Positions 62,213 to 64,000 of a DNA stretch of 64,000 nucleotides are shown here, one piece after another. The stretch is from UBA5972 sp964567685 (lineage in GTDB: Bacteria; Pseudomonadota; Alphaproteobacteria; Rhodobacterales; Rhodobacteraceae), in NCBI GenBank assembly GCA_964567685.1, contig CAZMNO010000005.1, positions 1 to 64,000 of the forward strand, read 5' to 3'. The position numbers and the translations under genes were made by a program. The notes below the pieces were generated by a model that saw nothing but the letters and a program-made list of their open reading frames with translations, was not told the origin of the DNA and searched no databases. Every line of letters begins with the position of its first letter. The stretch's first letter is position 1.

Positions 62213-63315
62213 ACGCATATCAGGATGCGCGCCGGGTTGTTATCAAGATCGGCTCGGCCCTGCTGGTGGACAGCGACAGCGGGGAATTGCGCCTTGACTG
62301 GCTCGCAGGGCTTGCCGCGGATGTGGCCAAGGCCAAAGCGCGTGGACAGGATGTGATTATCGTTTCCTCCGGATCAATCGCGTTAGGCAGGCGGGTTCTG
62401 AAGCTGCCGGAAGGTCAACTTTCGCTTGAACAGAGTCAGGCCGCTGCCGCCGTTGGCCAGATCAGGCTGGCGCGCGCTTATGAAACCGCGCTTGATCCGC
62501 ATGGTATCACCACCGCGCAGGTGCTGGTGACGCTGGAAGACAGCGCCAACCGCCGCCGCTACCTCAACTCCCGCGCCACGCTGGCGACGCTGCTGGAGCT
62601 TGGCGTTGTCCCGATCGTCAATGAAAACGATACCGTCGCTACTGATGAAATCCGCTTTGGCGACAATGATCGCCTGGCGGCCCAGGTAGCGGTGATGGGC
62701 GGGGCCGATCTGTTAATCCTGCTGTCGGATGTGGATGGGCTTTACTCGGGCAATCCGCAAACCGACGATACCGCAGAACATATTGATAATGTGAAGAAAA
62801 TCACCCCTGAGATCGAAGCTATGGCCGGTGATGCGATCAACGAAACATCAAAGGGCGGGATGAAAACCAAACTGATTGCTGCAAAGACGGCAACGGCAGC
62901 GGGATCGGCTCTGGTGATCATGAAAGGCGACGTGAAGCAACCCGTCACTGCGCTCTTCAACGGGGCGGCGCATACCTATTTCACCCCCAATGGCGATCCG
63001 GCTACTTCGCGCAAACAGTGGATTTCGTCAATGAAACCAAAAGGTGAAATCGCCATTGATGCCGGGGCTGCAAAAGCGCTTCACAGTGGTAAATCCCTGC
63101 TGCCGGCAGGGGTTGTCGGTGTGACCGGTAGTTTCATGCGCGGCGATCCCGTTGCCATTCTGGGTCCCAGAGGCGAGATTCTGGGTGCCGGGCTTTCGGG
63201 CTATGAAAGCAGTGAAGCAATGACAATTAAAGGCCGCCACAGCCGCGAGATTGCCGATCTTCTGGGATATCCCGGGCGGGCGGCGCTGATCCACAGGGAT
63301 GACATGGTACTATGA
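62200..63315 (+). CDS. proB: Glutamate 5-kinase
   Basis: First step of proline synthesis, phosphorylating glutamate. The 371-residue protein has an amino-acid-kinase domain (VVIKIGSALLVD, VSSGSIALGRRVL, NENDTVATDEIRFGDNDRLAAQVA, LLSDVDGLYSGNP, GGMKTKLIAAKTA) and a C-terminal PUA domain (about 275-365). The GTG at 62200 lies inside the obgE end and is the start that keeps the conserved N-terminus. Overlaps proA by 4 bp. Confidence 0.95.
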   Translation: MASLNAYQDARRVVIKIGSALLVDSDSGELRLDWLAGLAADVAKAKARGQDVIIVSSGSIALGRRVLKLPEGQLSLEQSQAAAAVGQIRLARAYETALDPHGITTAQVLVTLEDSANRRRYLNSRATLATLLELGVVPIVNENDTVATDEIRFGDNDRLAAQVAVMGGADLLILLSDVDGLYSGNPQTDDTAEHIDNVKKITPEIEAMAGDAINETSKGGMKTKLIAAKTATAAGSALVIMKGDVKQPVTALFNGAAHTYFTPNGDPATSRKQWISSMKPKGEIAIDAGAAKALHSGKSLLPAGVVGVTGSFMRGDPVAILGPRGEILGAGLSGYESSEAMTIKGRHSREIADLLGYPGRAALIHRDDMVL

Positions 63316-64000
63316 AAGATACAGACGATATTACGGGCATGATGGACGCGATTGGCCGCAATGCCCGCAGGGCTGCGCAGGAACTTGCATCCGCCACAGC
63401 GGAACGCAAACATGCGGCCCTGATTGCGGCGGCAGATGCCGTCAGAAAGCGCAGCGATGAGATCATCAAAGCCAATGCGCTGGATCTGGACTATGGCCGC
63501 GCCAAAGGGCTGAGTCCGGCGATGATGGACAGGCTTATGCTCGATGAGGCCCGCATTCAGGGCATTATCGACAGCCTCAGAGCGGTTGCCGAACAGGCCG
63601 ATCCGGTCGGTGAAGTGATTGCCGAATGGGAAATGGCCTCGGGTCTCAATATCAGGCGCGTGCGCACGCCCTTGGGTGTCATCGGCGTGATTTATGAAAG
63701 CCGACCGAATGTCACGGCTGACGCAGGGGCACTGTGCCTTAAGGCTGGTAACGCCGTCATTCTGCGCGGCGGGTCTGAGAGTTTTCATTCTTCGGGCGTG
63801 ATCCACCAATGTCTGGTGGAAGGGTTGCTGGCAGCTGGTCTGCCCGGCGAGGCGGTGCAACTGATCCCCACCCGGGATCGCGCAGCGGTTGGTGCAATGT
63901 TGACGGCAACAGATTACATAGACGTCATCGTTCCCCGTGGTGGCAAAGGTCTGGTGGGACGGGTTCAGGCCGAAGCACGCGTGCCGGTCTTTGCCCATCT
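63312..64000 (+). CDS. proA: Gamma-glutamyl phosphate reductase (3' end beyond window)
   Basis: Second enzyme of proline synthesis, reducing glutamyl-5-phosphate to the semialdehyde. Only about 229 of some 420 residues are in the window. The ATG overlaps the proB stop (ATGA). The readable part begins MKDTDDITGMMDAIGRNARR and includes TPLGVIGVIYESRPNVTADA, CLKAGNAVILRGGSES and IDVIVPRGGKGL, all ProA-specific. The catalytic Cys region lies past position 64000. No stop codon occurs in this frame. Confidence 0.95.
   Translation, partial: MKDTDDITGMMDAIGRNARRAAQELASATAERKHAALIAAADAVRKRSDEIIKANALDLDYGRAKGLSPAMMDRLMLDEARIQGIIDSLRAVAEQADPVGEVIAEWEMASGLNIRRVRTPLGVIGVIYESRPNVTADAGALCLKAGNAVILRGGSESFHSSGVIHQCLVEGLLAAGLPGEAVQLIPTRDRAAVGAMLTATDYIDVIVPRGGKGLVGRVQAEARVPVFAH

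Overview
The window is a chromosomal segment of an alphaproteobacterium, most likely Rhodobacteraceae (Roseobacter/Paracoccus relatives). The signs are: the neighbourhood trpG-trpD-trpC-moaC-moeA-lexA with comEC, gltX and gltA; a LexA operator of the alphaproteobacterial direct-repeat type GTTC-N7-GTTC; a ribosomal protein L21 with a long Lys/Ala/Pro-rich C-terminal extension; a Mur/Fur-type regulator; many TPR-sulfotransferase and EamA proteins; and a nosCRZDFYLX cluster in the order known from Paracoccus. The genus cannot be read from the sequence.

Layout. 1-17.7 kb is ordinary core and transport metabolism: tyrS and anmK (divergent), eno, two EamA exporters, a Fur-family regulator, a PhzF-like protein, a Na+/H+ antiporter, a nucleoside hydrolase, an orphan Fe(III)-binding protein, mazG, an M20 amidohydrolase, gpt-fabI, pdxH, a two-domain cold-shock protein and a DUF192 protein. 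A gene-free stretch at 17.7-18.1 kb carries a degenerate octamer repeat. 18.1-26.5 kb holds purB, bioY, gltA, gltX, comEC and lexA with three operator half-sites. 26.6-35.6 kb is the moeA/moaC/trpCDG run, a divergently placed polysaccharide-deacetylase-like gene, and trpE coupled to a membrane peptidyl-prolyl isomerase. 35.7-39.6 kb has an aminotransferase, an unusually long aldehyde dehydrogenase and a Crp/Fnr (NNR/Dnr-like) regulator.

39.6-48.7 kb is a complete nitrous oxide reductase operon: nosC, nosR (electron donation), nosZ (enzyme), nosDFY (maturation ABC system), nosL (copper lipoprotein) and nosX (flavin transferase for NosR). Its promoter region has a near-perfect NNR/FNR box, and an 11-bp inverted repeat whose right arm contains the nosC Shine-Dalgarno.

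48.7-53.7 kb is an accessory patch between nosX and a tRNA-Ser(CGA) gene. It holds an SbcCD-like pair (metallophosphoesterase plus SMC-like ATPase) and remnants of two unrelated insertion sequences. The ATPase gene is frameshifted in a run of eight C exactly before its Walker B motif. The missing 62-residue tail is intact in the next frame, which points to a phase-variable tract, a recent mutation or a sequencing error. This is the strongest candidate for something unusual.

54-58.1 kb has two convergent TPR-sulfotransferases. 58.4-64 kb is the conserved rplU-rpmA-(GNAT, LysE, GNAT)-obgE-proB-proA run; proA continues past the end of the window.
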